Source: Neobacillus cucumis
GTDB taxonomy: Bacteria > Bacillota > Bacilli > Bacillales_B > DSM-18226
Assembly: GCF_016107705.1 (NCBI RefSeq)
Contig: NZ_JAEHGC010000029.1
Span: 1 to 19,564 of the forward strand
Reading direction: 5' to 3'
Length of the DNA stretch: 19,564 nt
Part shown: in pieces, positions 6,795-14,398 of the stretch
Layout of the letters: each line of letters begins with the position of its first letter
Position numbering within the stretch: the first letter of the stretch is position 1
Position numbers and translations under genes: made by a program
The notes under the pieces: generated by a model
Told to the model about the DNA's origin: nothing
Databases searched by the model: none
What the model saw: the letters and a program-made list of their open reading frames with translations, nothing else

Positions 6795-7259
6795 TTGGGG
6801 GAATTTCGTGGAAAAAAGAGATATTTTCATAATATATGGAGAAAAGTAAATAGCTTTCATCTGGAACTTGATAATGAGTCGTGGTTTAATTTTTATCATA
6901 TTCACCTTGATTGGGATGGTCTTGGAAATGGAAGTGTGAAGATAAGAAGAGAGCATATAAAAGCATATTTTGCTATTTATAAAAGGGTATTAAATGAGCT
7001 AAAAATGTTTGAAAAATCTTATCAATCTTGGATTTTATTGAGTGATGAAGATGCAGGTCGAGATGCAGTATATATTCATACTCCTAATCCGAACAAAGAT
7101 AATTTCCCTCTTAAGGTAGAAAAATTAGACTGGAGTTGTAATATCCCTTCAACTTTCAGTGATTTAATAAATCTAAATGAATTTAATGTTGCCCACTTTA
7201 ATTCAGAAGCTGAAGGTTGGTATATCATCCAGTCAAAGTGCCAGGATATTAAATTGTGA
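6795..7259 (+). CDS. Uncharacterised protein
   Basis: A 154-residue soluble protein without signal peptide. Landmarks are an H-I-H-L-D-W-D-G-L-G-N-G-S-V block around residues 35-48, a helical stretch (I-K-A-Y-F-A-I-Y-K-R) and S-W-I-L-L-S-D-E-D-A-G-R-D-A-V-Y-I-H-T near residues 78-96. No named family recognised. I chose the TTG at 6795 because AGGAGG lies 6 nt upstream (6783-6788); the longer frame from a TTG at 6777 would place that site inside the coding sequence. It is flanked on both sides by dispersed repeat copies. Confidence 0.7.
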   Translation: MGEFRGKKRYFHNIWRKVNSFHLELDNESWFNFYHIHLDWDGLGNGSVKIRREHIKAYFAIYKRVLNELKMFEKSYQSWILLSDEDAGRDAVYIHTPNPNKDNFPLKVEKLDWSCNIPSTFSDLINLNEFNVAHFNSEAEGWYIIQSKCQDIKL

Positions 7260-7271
7260 TTGCTTGTTAAG

Positions 7272-7320
7272 CTAACGGGTGCAAGAGTTGCAGATCAAGC
7301 TGTCAAAATGGCAGTTTTTA
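7272..7320 (+). repeat. Dispersed repeat copy 7
   Basis: Head CTAACGGGTGCAAGAGTTGCAG, hairpin CTGTC-AAAAT-GGCAG followed by TTTTT. It begins 12 nt after the stop of the upstream gene and looks like that gene's terminator. Confidence 0.65.
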
Positions 7321-7475
7321 AATGTGATTGCCCATAAAATCATAATCCAAGATATATGTAATACAGGGCTAAGCGCACGGCTATGAAGGAAGGATGCGTT
7401 CTTGGGATGCTGCAATGGTCTACGAAGGCACCAGAAGGTTAAGACAATTGTTTAATGTCCAATTATAAATAAATA

Positions 7476-7503
7476 AAAACACCGATTTGAATGTCGGTGT
7501 TTT
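7476..7503. terminator. Bidirectional terminator hairpin
   Basis: A perfect 10-bp stem AAAACACCGA / TCGGTGTTTT with an 8-nt loop, A-rich before and T-rich after. It can serve the minus-strand yjdI-yjdJ unit and any plus-strand transcript reading in. Confidence 0.75.
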
Positions 7504-7675
7504 CATTTAATCTCTAGGCATTTTAAAAAATTGGTTGTTTCGTTATCGTGGCTTCTTCATTGGATCTCTTATACTAATTAGCAGTACGCCCTGATTTAGT
7601 GATTAGTCTAAGCTTGACCTTATTTTTTTGTCCAGTTAAGTGTAGTTGATTAAACGCATATATAATAAAATGGCA

Positions 7676-7966
7676 TCAATTTGCTAGTACACCTTGATAC
7701 TCTTCCTTATTTTCAAGAACACTTTTTGCGTAAGGACATACAGGAATAATATATAGGTTTTCATCTCTTGCATATTCAGCTATCTTGTTTACTAATTGTT
7801 TACCTAATCCGCGACCATTATGTCCCTCATATACAACTGTATGGCTTACAATAATTAAATTTCTTCCATTTACATCTTTTCCGCTTGGAATAAATTGAAT
7901 TCTTGCAATAATTTCATTAGATTCCTCAATATAGAATTCATTCTTGCCCATTTTAATTTCAGTCAT
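7676..7966 (-). CDS. yjdJ: YjdJ-like GNAT-fold N-acetyltransferase
   Basis: A compact 96-residue GNAT protein (the NATD1/COG2388 type). It has V-V-Y-E-G-H-N-G-R-G-L-G (the acetyl-CoA-binding P-loop, about residues 44-55) and the characteristic I-I-P-V-C-P-Y-A motif (73-80). The usual E-Y pair near the C-terminus is present. Substrate unknown. It is the second gene of a two-gene minus-strand operon, 30 nt after the small Fe-S protein gene, with its own TTAGGAGAA ribosome binding site. The same yjdI-yjdJ order is known in E. coli, which supports the naming; the joint role is not established. Confidence 0.85.
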   Translation of the reverse strand: MTEIKMGKNEFYIEESNEIIARIQFIPSGKDVNGRNLIIVSHTVVYEGHNGRGLGKQLVNKIAEYARDENLYIIPVCPYAKSVLENKEEYQGVLAN

Positions 7967-7996
7967 TTTCTCATTCTCCTAACTTTTTTAGTTTAT

Positions 7997-8212
7997 TTAT
8001 TTTTGCTCATAAGTAAGAGCTCTGCTTGGACAAAGATCAATCACTTCCATGATTTTTTTAGCAGTTGCATTCTGTGGTGAAATCCAAGGTCTTTTCTGAG
8101 TATTGAACACACTTGGCAATCCCTTTACACATTCTGCTGCGTGTTGGCAAATATTGGGTTTCCAATATATTTTGATACCTTGTGCTTCATAAGTTTTAAT
8201 ATTTTCGCTCAT
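7997..8212 (-). CDS. yjdI: YjdI-like (divergent 4Fe-4S mono-cluster) protein
   Basis: A 71-residue protein of the Fer4_19/YjdI family. Putative cluster ligands are Cys22 and His24 (C-Q-H), Cys28 (E-C-V-K-G-L) and Cys61 (L-C-P-S-R-A-L), a Cys3-His pattern rather than the four-Cys ferredoxin pattern. The conserved A-A-E-C-V and C-P-S-x-A-L blocks are clear. The ATG follows AAGGAGG at good spacing. It is the first gene of the operon with the GNAT protein. The redox role is inferred from the family. Confidence 0.88.
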   Translation of the reverse strand: MSENIKTYEAQGIKIYWKPNICQHAAECVKGLPSVFNTQKRPWISPQNATAKKIMEVIDLCPSRALTYEQK

Positions 8213-8686
8213 AATATCCTCCTTCTAATAGCTCTGTGGGAATAATAATTTTAAATTACTCTTAATTCTTCCTCTGATCTAAATTTCACAAAACTGTATG
8301 ATGGGTTTTTACCAACAAACGAGCCACTTGGTAACTAAATTTTTAAAAAACAATATTAATTTAATTGTACTTTATGTTATAAGGAATCTCCATTAACAAA
8401 GTTTAATTACATTACACTTTTCTTAATAAAAGGAATAAAAAAGCCTTAATGAATTTAAACTAACAGGAAAATATTTTAAATATTCCTTTACAAGAATATT
8501 CCCTGTATGGTATATTCTTTTCAAGAAATACCAAACGCATGTTAGAGATTCCAAAGTATAAGTTCATTTCTCGAGGAGTATAGAGCTGGGAGGGGGATTG
8601 AGACTGAATACATGTTGCTGTTGAATACAAAGAGCATAGTTATTAATAATATTTAGCTGTTTTATGGATAGGGGTAGGATTTATAT
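8213..8686. other. 474-nt divergent intergenic region
   Basis: Lies between yjdI (minus) and the ArsR-type regulator gene (plus) and should hold both promoters. A perfect 8-bp inverted repeat (AAGAATAT / ATATTCTT, 8492-8519, 12-nt spacer) is the best operator candidate, but it is about 170 nt from the regulator's start. No canonical promoter could be fixed. Confidence 0.35.
8492..8519. promoter_or_regulatory. Inverted repeat, possible operator
   Basis: AAGAATAT, 12 nt, ATATTCTT, in AT-rich DNA upstream of the ArsR-type gene. Such dyads bind winged-helix dimers; no direct evidence links it to this regulator. Confidence 0.3.
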
Positions 8687-9022
8687 ATGGATACGACAAC
8701 ATTGAGCGCACTTGCCGAACCCAATCGTTTACAGATTGTTGAAATTTTGCGAGATGGACCCCTTACTGTAGGGGAAATTGCAGATCGTTTACAAATTCGT
8801 CAACCACAAGCATCTAAACACTTACGTGTTCTTAGTGAAGCCGGAATTGTTACAGCAAAAGCGGATGCCAATCGTCGCATTTACCAATTAAGATCTGAGC
8901 CATTTATCCAATTAAATACATGGCTAGAATCTTATCGTCGCATTTGGGAAGAAAGATTTGATAAATTGGACGATTATTTAAAGGTAATGCAAAAAAAGAT
9001 GGAAAATAAAAATAGTGAATGA
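8687..9022 (+). CDS. ArsR-family winged-helix transcriptional regulator
   Basis: A 111-residue protein. Residues 4-70 form the winged helix: L-A-E-P-N-R-L-Q-I-V (helix 1), G-P-L-T-V-G-E-I-A-D-R-L, the recognition helix Q-P-Q-A-S-K-H-L-R-V-L, and a wing with A-N-R-R-I-Y-Q-L. It lacks the Cys metal-site motif of ArsR/SmtB sensors, as is usual for the subgroup paired with SRPBCC/AHSA1 genes. A charged helical tail follows. It is the first gene of a three-gene unit; the next gene starts 12 nt after the stop. It likely represses its own operon; the ligand is unknown. The ATG is preceded by GGGGTAGGA. Confidence 0.9.
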   Translation: MDTTTLSALAEPNRLQIVEILRDGPLTVGEIADRLQIRQPQASKHLRVLSEAGIVTAKADANRRIYQLRSEPFIQLNTWLESYRRIWEERFDKLDDYLKVMQKKMENKNSE

Positions 9023-9034
9023 TGGAGGTTTCAG

Positions 9035-9526
9035 ATGGTAGAAATGAATACGAGTAAACAGACAACCGTGAAAGTTAAGGGTCCAGAACTCATTGTCAAT
9101 CGAGTTTTTAATGCACCGAGAGAACTTGTCTGGAAAGCATGGACGGAACCAGAACACGTAGTAAACTGGTGGGGACCAAAAGGGTTTTCAATTAGGACTT
9201 CTGAAATTGATTTAAGGCCTGGTGGTATCTGGAGATTTATAATGAAAGGGCCGGATGGTGTTGAATATCCAAACAAGATCTCATTTCATGAAATGGTAAA
9301 ACCAGAGCGCCTCGTTTACACATCTAGCGATGATATAGAGGATGATCCAGGACAATTTTAGACAATAGCCACTTTTGTCGAGCAGGAAAATAAAACAATT
9401 CTTACCATGCGATTGATTTTCCCGTCTGAAGAGATTCGAGAAAAAGTGGTTAAAGAGTATGGAGCCATTGAGGGAGCAAACCAGACCCTTGATCGCCTTG
9501 AAGAACAGTTGAGAATAATGGGCTAA
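9035..9526 (+). pseudogene. SRPBCC/AHSA1-family protein, interrupted by an in-frame amber stop
   Basis: From the ATG at 9035 (GGAGG at 9024-9028) the frame reads a typical AHSA1 START-fold protein: R-V-F-N-A-P-R-E-L-V-W-K-A-W-T-E-P and W-W-G-P-K-G-F. It stops at a TAG (9359-9361, codon 109). The same frame then continues without break for 54 more codons through V-E-Q-E-N-K-T and L-I-F-P-S-E-E to a TAA at 9524, ending in the usual L-D-R-L-E-E-Q-L-R. Full length would be 163 residues, the family norm. Relatives usually have Gln at the stop position, so a single CAG-to-TAG change is the simplest explanation. The fold loses its C-terminal helix, so loss of function is likely unless the stop is suppressed. 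Confidence 0.85.
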
Positions 9527-9672
9527 ATAAATTATCAGTTGACAGGTAAATGTCAGGGTAAAAGGATATTATTGTACTTTTAAATTTTGCTTCAATCTAA
9601 ACACTTCAACAGATAAAGGAAATGGGCATACAGCAAAAAGTATTATTGAAAATAATCTATGGAGGAATTTCT

Positions 9673-10182
9673 ATGTCATCTAAAATGATTTCAAAAGTAG
9701 AGAATAACGTACTTGTTCTTGAACGTGTGTTTAATGCACCTAAGGAGTTATTATTCAAAGCATTTTCGGAGCCAGAGCATCTTAAGCAATGGTGGGGACC
9801 GCGCGGTTGGGTTCTTACCGTATGTAATGTTGATTTTAGAGAAGGTGGAATCTGGCATTATTGTATGAAGTGTATCGATGAGAATCAAGGAGATTTTTTT
9901 GGATTCGAATCTTGGGGAAAAGGCGTTTATCAAGAGATCATTCAGGATGAAAAGATAGTTTATATTGACTATTTTTCAGATGCTCAAGGTAATGAAAACG
10001 AAGAGATGCCTTCAACTCATATTACCTTAACATTTGAAGAATATGAAGGAAAGACAAGGCTTATTAATCGTGCAGTATATAATTCTGCAGAGGCACTGAA
10101 AACCGTCTTAGATATGGGGATGGAACAAGGAATTACTGAAACTTGGGATCGTCTAGAAGAGCATATTACCTCTATTAAATAA
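9673..10182 (+). CDS. SRPBCC/AHSA1-family protein
   Basis: A 169-residue START-fold (activator of Hsp90 ATPase homolog 1-like) protein with R-V-F-N-A-P-K-E-L-L-F-K-A-F-S-E-P near residues 18-34, Q-W-W-G-P-R-G-W at 39-46 and the C-terminal amphipathic helix ending W-D-R-L-E-E-H. The family binds hydrophobic ligands; no specific ligand or reaction can be given. I chose the ATG at 9673 because GGAGGAA (9661-9667) lies just upstream; a longer frame from 9622 has no such site. It is a paralogue of the broken gene before it, 146 nt downstream, and may carry out its function alone now. Confidence 0.88.
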   Translation: MSSKMISKVENNVLVLERVFNAPKELLFKAFSEPEHLKQWWGPRGWVLTVCNVDFREGGIWHYCMKCIDENQGDFFGFESWGKGVYQEIIQDEKIVYIDYFSDAQGNENEEMPSTHITLTFEEYEGKTRLINRAVYNSAEALKTVLDMGMEQGITETWDRLEEHITSIK

Positions 10183-10207
10183 TGGTTTTATTCAACTAAA
10201 ACTACTT

Positions 10208-10246
10208 GGAAAAAGGCGATTCACAATAATGGATTGCTTTTTTTCT
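10208..10246 (+). terminator. Terminator of the ArsR-SRPBCC unit
   Basis: AAAAAGGCGATT pairs with GGATTGCTTTTT through Watson-Crick and G-U pairs and is followed by a T-run. The GGATTGCTTTTTTTCTGTT segment resembles the tail of the dispersed repeat. Confidence 0.55.
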
Positions 10247-10290
10247 GTTAATTCCTGTAAAAAAGTATAACAAAATGAAATTTTAAAATA

Positions 10291-10357
10291 AAAAAGCATA
10301 CTTTATTGACACACTGAATAGTACCTGTTTTTCAACGTGTCATAAAGTATGCTTTTT
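10291..10357. terminator. Long bidirectional hairpin between convergent genes
   Basis: A 22-nt left arm and a 21-nt right arm (AAAAAGCATACTTTA...TAAAGTATGCTTTTT, extended by TTGACAC / GTGTCA with one unpaired base) around a 24-nt loop. A-rich on one side and T-rich on the other. It separates the SRPBCC gene (plus) from ltrA (minus) and probably terminates both. Confidence 0.7.
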
Positions 10358-10473
10358 GTAGCCACAATAAGAAAAATGAACAAGAAATGGTTATTACAGT
10401 AAAGAAATAAAATGAAAATAACCCTATTAACCATTTATTATCTCGAATGAATCCCATTTGTCAACGGTTGCTT

Positions 10474-11568
10474 TTAATTAGAAATTGTTAGTTTAGTAAA
10501 GATAATAAAAAATAAGGTTAATTCTGCTATTATCAAAATATTTGGTACAACAATAATCAAATTAATAATAAAAAAGACGGCTAAAATTCCTAAAAATAAC
10601 CCTAAATGATAAATTTTCAATCGGTGGTGCACATGTCTATATTGATGGAAAACAAAGGTAGTTGACAGGAAATAGAGCAATACAGCTCCAAAAACAAAAA
10701 ATAAGATAAATAGGTAATGGACCTCACGTAAAAATAATAGTCTGATAGATGCTGCTATCATGCTCAAAGATATTAAGATAAACAGATGACCATAAATAAT
10801 GATTTGTCCGGATGTTTGTAAAGACTTGTCGAGTTTCTTCTCCATGTTATCGAAATATTGCCACCACATCGATATAATCAGGATAAATGAAATGATCGCA
10901 AAGCCTATTGAATCCCAGTTTCCTTGTGTAGGCTGAATGACCGCAAGTGTACTAATAAGAGCTTCCCCAAAAAGAATAATGGTAAATAAACCAAATCGCT
11001 CTAATAAGTGAGCCGTATTTGTGGGAACCTTTACTAAGCATTTTCGTCCAAGCACTGGGACAAAGATATCAATAAGGATTCCCGTATACAACACAGCATA
11101 TCGAACCCAAGAATCATAAAAGACGGACAATAATGAAATAACGATTCCAATCCAAAAATACCTTCCCAAAAAGAGGGCTGCTTGTTTTCGAACTCCCGTT
11201 TCTACACTCTGGACAATAAGATATTGAATCGCAGTCACTGCTCTTAAGCCAATATACCCAATTAAAAAAGAAAGATAATAAGGATCAAAATCAGCTGATA
11301 AACTTGATGTCATAATTAGTACAAAAAACATTTGCAGAATTAAAAAGATACGTTGATGAAATAAATCTTTTCCAAACCGGTTAATAAATAAGGTTTGCCC
11401 TACCCAAGCCCACCAGATAGGAATAAAAATTAATACAAACTTTACTAAATACTCTGCATGGATATGACCATCTTCAACATGAAGTAATACATGCGTCGCA
11501 GCCGCAACCGCCGCCACAAATAACAAATCATAAAAGAGTTCTAACCACGTCACTTTCTTTTCTTCCAT
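10474..11568 (-). CDS. ltrA: Low temperature requirement protein A (LtrA family)
   Basis: A 364-residue, very hydrophobic protein with roughly ten membrane segments. The N-terminal W-L-E-L-F-Y-D-L-L-F-V signature (about residues 8-18) and the H-L-L-E-R-F-G-L-F-T-I-I-L-F-G-E block (about 187-202) are diagnostic of the LtrA family, first linked in Listeria to growth at low temperature; the molecular function is not known. The ATG is preceded by GGAGGGAG. It stands alone, divergent from the FMN reductase gene and convergent with the SRPBCC unit. Confidence 0.9.
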   Translation of the reverse strand: MEEKKVTWLELFYDLLFVAAVAAATHVLLHVEDGHIHAEYLVKFVLIFIPIWWAWVGQTLFINRFGKDLFHQRIFLILQMFFVLIMTSSLSADFDPYYLSFLIGYIGLRAVTAIQYLIVQSVETGVRKQAALFLGRYFWIGIVISLLSVFYDSWVRYAVLYTGILIDIFVPVLGRKCLVKVPTNTAHLLERFGLFTIILFGEALISTLAVIQPTQGNWDSIGFAIISFILIISMWWQYFDNMEKKLDKSLQTSGQIIIYGHLFILISLSMIAASIRLLFLREVHYLFILFFVFGAVLLYFLSTTFVFHQYRHVHHRLKIYHLGLFLGILAVFFIINLIIVVPNILIIAELTLFFIIFTKLTISN

Positions 11569-11771
11569 TTCTGCACTCCCTCCAATTCTTTATAGTTACT
11601 AGTATGATAGGAATATATGGTAATTGGAAGAGAAAATAAAAATTAGCAAAGACCATTTTCCGTATCTTGGAAAATATGTGCCGAGTAATAAGAAAAATAA
11701 AGAGAAATCCATACATCCTAGATTTTTTGTAATAAATACTTCATTCAATTAAATAACCTGACAAAATTAGG

Positions 11772-11777
11772 TATAAT
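11772..11777 (+). promoter_or_regulatory. Possible -10 element for the FMN reductase gene
   Basis: A perfect TATAAT, 65 nt upstream of the start. The -35 at 17-nt spacing (TTAAAT) is poor, so the assignment is weak. Confidence 0.3.
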
Positions 11778-11841
11778 GTCACTTCCTCCCTTTTGGAATA
11801 TTATGGTAATATGAGAGTGATTTTAAACGAGGAGGAAATGT

Positions 11842-12399
11842 ATGACCAAGACCATCGGCCTTATATGTGGTAGTTTACGAAAAAACTCTTATAATCGAAT
11901 CATTGCTCAATCATTAGCAGAGCTGGATGATTCCTATCAATTCCGTTGGATCGAGATTAATGATCTGCCTTTGTTCAACGAAGACCTAGAAATAAGTGTT
12001 CCAGAAACAGTGACATCATTTAAATCTGCTATCCAGGACGTTGACGGTATCATTATTGTAAGTCCTGAGTACAATTCTGGGATTCCAGGCGTATTAAAGA
12101 ATGCATTGGACTGGGCATCAAGACCTCGGGAATCCGCTGTTCTTAGCAGAAAACCGGTTGGTTTAATTGGCGCAACTCCTGGGGGATTAGGTACTGCCTT
12201 TGCTCAATTGCAAATCAAACAAGTACTAGAGGCCATGCAGGTTCATGTTCTTCCATTTCAAAAAGTGTTGATTTCCCAAGTACATAAAAAGATTGATCCT
12301 GATCAGAAAGTCCTTACAGACGAACAAACAAAACGTTATCTTCAAAAATATTTAAACCAATTTATTCATTGGATCGATCACATTCCAGCTCTAGATTAA
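11842..12399 (+). CDS. NADPH-dependent FMN reductase (flavodoxin-like quinone/azo reductase)
   Basis: A 185-residue flavodoxin-fold protein. G-S-L-R-K-N-S-Y-N-R (about residues 10-19) binds the FMN phosphate and S-P-E-Y-N-S-G-I-P-G-V-L-K-N-A-L-D-W (about 73-90) is the family signature. P-G-G-L-G-T follows near residue 112. Relatives (YhdA, ChrR) reduce FMN, quinones, azo dyes or chromate with NAD(P)H and are cytosolic; the physiological substrate here is not known. The ATG is preceded by GAGGAGG. The YcaC-like gene follows after 185 nt, with its own ribosome binding site, so an operon is possible but not shown. Confidence 0.92.
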   Translation: MTKTIGLICGSLRKNSYNRIIAQSLAELDDSYQFRWIEINDLPLFNEDLEISVPETVTSFKSAIQDVDGIIIVSPEYNSGIPGVLKNALDWASRPRESAVLSRKPVGLIGATPGGLGTAFAQLQIKQVLEAMQVHVLPFQKVLISQVHKKIDPDQKVLTDEQTKRYLQKYLNQFIHWIDHIPALD

Positions 12400-12519
12400 T
12401 AGAAAAAGTCCTAGCATTTTCAATCATTTTTATTAAAATACTACAAACTCATTATGATATTTTAGAAAACGAATTCCCATAATCCGTTCAATAATATTGG
12501 AACAAACGAAGGAGTTTAA

Positions 12520-12636
12520 ATGTATTTTCAAATCTATGAATCTTCTTCGATTACTTATACCTTAATTAAAGGGAGGACAATAAAATGTCTGATTTCTATT
12601 CTCGTCTTAATAAAGATGACGCTGCTGTTCTTTTAG
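12520..12636 (+). CDS. Possible 38-residue upstream ORF overlapping the hydrolase start
   Basis: ATG at 12520 with GAAGGAG (12508-12514) at good spacing. The frame runs through the ribosome binding site and start of the downstream hydrolase gene and ends at a TAG at 12634, 50 nt inside it in another frame. The peptide is hydrophobic in its second half. It could act as a translational leader, or be chance. I do not recognise it. Confidence 0.25.
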   Translation: MYFQIYESSSITYTLIKGRTIKCLISILVLIKMTLLFF

Positions 12637-13229
12637 TTGATCATCAAACCGGCCTTATCTCCGGTCTTGTGCGTGACTATGGTGTTGATGAATTCAAGAA
12701 CAATGTTATGGCTCTTGCTAACACTGCTAAGTTTTTTGATTTACCAGTTATTTTAACAACAAGTTTTGAAAAAGGGCCTAATGGGCCACTCATGCAAGAA
12801 TTGGTTGAACTTTTTCCTCATGCGCCAAAAATAGCTCGTCCTGGACAAATTAACGCATGGGATAATGAGGATTTTGTCAAAGCAATCGAAGAAACTGGTA
12901 AAAAACAACTGATCATTGCGGGAGTAGTAACAGATGTTTGTGTGGCATTTCCTGCGCTTTCCGCTGTGAACGCTGGTTATGAGGTATTTGTTGCTACTGA
13001 TGCTTCTGGAACATTCAGTAAACAAGTAGCGGATGCGGCATTAACGCGTATGGCCCATGGTGGGGTACAGCTTCTGAACTGGTTTAGCATAGCGTGCGAA
13101 TTACAACGTGATTGGCGCAATGATGTTGAAGGTTTTGGGATTTTAATTTCTAATCATCTTCCTGGTTATCAAAATCTTATTGGAAGCTATAGGGGAGCTC
13201 AAAGAGATTTCAGCAAGCAGGCTAACTAG
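12585..13229 (+). CDS. YcaC-like isochorismatase-family cysteine hydrolase
   Basis: A 214-residue cytosolic protein matching YcaC-type members of the isochorismatase superfamily along its whole length. Asp19 (L-L-V-D-H-Q-T-G) and Cys119 (V-T-D-V-C-V-A-F-P-A-L) are the catalytic acid and nucleophile, with the expected A-R-P-G-Q-I-N-A-W-D-N-E-D-F block at 84-97 and A-T-D-A-S-G-T-F further on. The third triad residue is a Lys in the family, which I did not place. YcaC forms ring-like oligomers and its natural substrate is unknown. The ATG is preceded by GGGAGGA. No isochorismate or siderophore genes are nearby, so a nitrilase- or amidase-like role is as likely. Confidence 0.9.
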   Translation: MSDFYSRLNKDDAAVLLVDHQTGLISGLVRDYGVDEFKNNVMALANTAKFFDLPVILTTSFEKGPNGPLMQELVELFPHAPKIARPGQINAWDNEDFVKAIEETGKKQLIIAGVVTDVCVAFPALSAVNAGYEVFVATDASGTFSKQVADAALTRMAHGGVQLLNWFSIACELQRDWRNDVEGFGILISNHLPGYQNLIGSYRGAQRDFSKQAN

Positions 13230-13409
13230 AATAGCAGCATTTATAACTCACTTTTTCCAATATCAAGCTTCTGGCTTATTCAAGAAAAGCGCGCTTTCCT
13301 GTAATAATGAAAAGTGCATAATTTAGTTTAAGGCAAAATTCCCGTTTATTCGGTAAGGGTGAAAAATTGAGAAAACTTTCACTTAAACGAACCGGTACAA
13401 GAAATGAAG

Positions 13410-13443
13410 AAAAAAGCAATGCATTTTTTCGCATTGCTTTTTT
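13410..13443. terminator. Bidirectional Rho-independent terminator
   Basis: A perfect 13-bp stem AAAAAAGCAATGC / GCATTGCTTTTTT with an 8-nt loop, placed between the plus-strand hydrolase gene and the minus-strand gene remnant. It can serve both. Confidence 0.8.
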
Positions 13444-13466
13444 GTATCCCTTTATAAAAATACTTC

Positions 13467-13722
13467 CTATAAAGCTCTTGCATTAAACTCAAATTTCACA
13501 GCGGATATTAAAATATACTTCTTTTTGTTTATCTCCTTTTTTCCTAACAATGGTAGATCAGTTTGAGCAATTAATTCGATTTCTTTATAATGTAACAATT
13601 TCTCCAATTCGACATCCAATAAAACATAAATTCAAAAAATGCCTTTTCCAATGGGCTGGTAGAAGCCTTACCTAACTTTTCAATTTCAATTTTTTTAAAC
13701 TATTTAGGGATAGATAATGAAC
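13467..13722 (-). pseudogene. Remnant of an unrecognised gene, 1-nt frameshift
   Basis: Two minus-strand frames join into one convincing protein tail. Upstream: L-N-S-L-K-K-I-E-I-E-K-L-G-K-A-S then P-L-E-K-A-F-F-E-F-M-F. Downstream, one base over, L-D-V-E-L-E-K-L-L-H-Y-K-E-I-E-L then L-P-L-L-G-K-K-E-I to a TAG at 13467-13469. The switch lies in a T-run at about 13630, so a lost T explains it. The N-terminus is missing. The product is not recognised; the helical, charged composition suggests a soluble protein. A strong terminator follows the stop, as expected of a former gene end. Confidence 0.45.
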
Positions 13723-13828
13723 GTGTTAAATTGTTGGGGTTCATCAACTCACGGGTTAGAATACTTTAAGAAGGATAGTTGAAATATGTTGTTGAAGTGA
13801 AGTGAATAGAAGTTTTGGGGTGCATAAA

Positions 13829-14368
13829 GTGGAAATAAGAAGGCCAAGAATTGAGGACAAAATAGGGTTAAATTCATTTTTTAGAATTGTGATTACTGAT
13901 ACTTTTATTAAAGAAGGTTTAGGAGATAAGTTGAATGACATTAATGATGAAGTTGAAGTTAAGGAAAAATACTTAGAAAGTGATTTTGAAAGCAATGGAG
14001 AGAAACGATATTTCTTGATTGCTTTAGATGGTGATAAAATTATTGGTTCAATTGAATATGGTCAAGCAAGTAATCTCATATGTAATTGTACAAACAACAC
14101 TTTTAAAGAGCTAAATGAGATAGGTACAGTATTTGTTCAGCCGGCCTACCAGAGAATGGGGGTAGGGAACTTACTATTGAATACGATGTATTTTATTTTA
14201 AAGAGTAAAGGCATAGAAGAATTTTGTTTAGATAGTGGCTATAAAAGTGCACAAAAAATCTGGAAAAAGAAATTTGGAGACCCTAATTATTTGTTAAAGG
14301 ATTATTGGGACAAAGGATACGATCATATGATTTGGAGGATCAAGATTAACGATTTGGTTTTGGGTTGA
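13829..14368 (+). CDS. GNAT-family N-acetyltransferase
   Basis: A 179-residue acetyltransferase. The acetyl-CoA P-loop is Q-P-A-Y-Q-R-M-G-V-G-N-L-L-L (the Q/R-x-x-G-x-G/A motif), preceded by the V-F-V beta strand; the C-terminal part I-W-K-K-K-F-G-D-P follows. Substrate unknown. I chose the GTG at 13829 (giving M-E-I-R-R-P-R-I-E-D, a usual GNAT opening) because GGGGTG at 13817-13822 is a suitable ribosome binding site; the longer frame starting with a GTG at 13802 lacks one. Terminator at 14399. Confidence 0.87.
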   Translation: MEIRRPRIEDKIGLNSFFRIVITDTFIKEGLGDKLNDINDEVEVKEKYLESDFESNGEKRYFLIALDGDKIIGSIEYGQASNLICNCTNNTFKELNEIGTVFVQPAYQRMGVGNLLLNTMYFILKSKGIEEFCLDSGYKSAQKIWKKKFGDPNYLLKDYWDKGYDHMIWRIKINDLVLG

Positions 14369-14398
14369 GAAGAAGAAAATTAAGTGTTTTCCTCAAAA

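Larger units (their letters stand above)
7260..7675. other. 415-nt intergenic region with repeat and terminator
   Basis: Contains repeat copy 7 and the hairpin at 7476-7503. A roughly 30-codon frame ending at about 7470 (reading H-G-Y-E-G-R-M-R-S-W-D ... R-L-F-N-V-Q-L) has protein-like composition but no start, so it may be the last trace of a deleted gene. Nothing else seen. Confidence 0.35.
13230..13828. other. 599-nt region holding a terminator and a decayed gene
   Basis: No intact gene. It has the strong hairpin at 13410-13443, a weak second-half-like repeat motif around 13384-13405, and the frameshifted minus-strand frame described separately at 13467-13722. Confidence 0.5.

Noticed and set aside
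9539..9572. TTGACA with TATTAT upstream of the second SRPBCC gene as a promoter
   Set aside because: The spacer is 22 nt, too long for a SigA promoter.
13286..13297. Palindrome AAAGCGCGCTTT after the YcaC-like gene
   Set aside because: No loop and no following T-run, so not a terminator; too short to call an operator.
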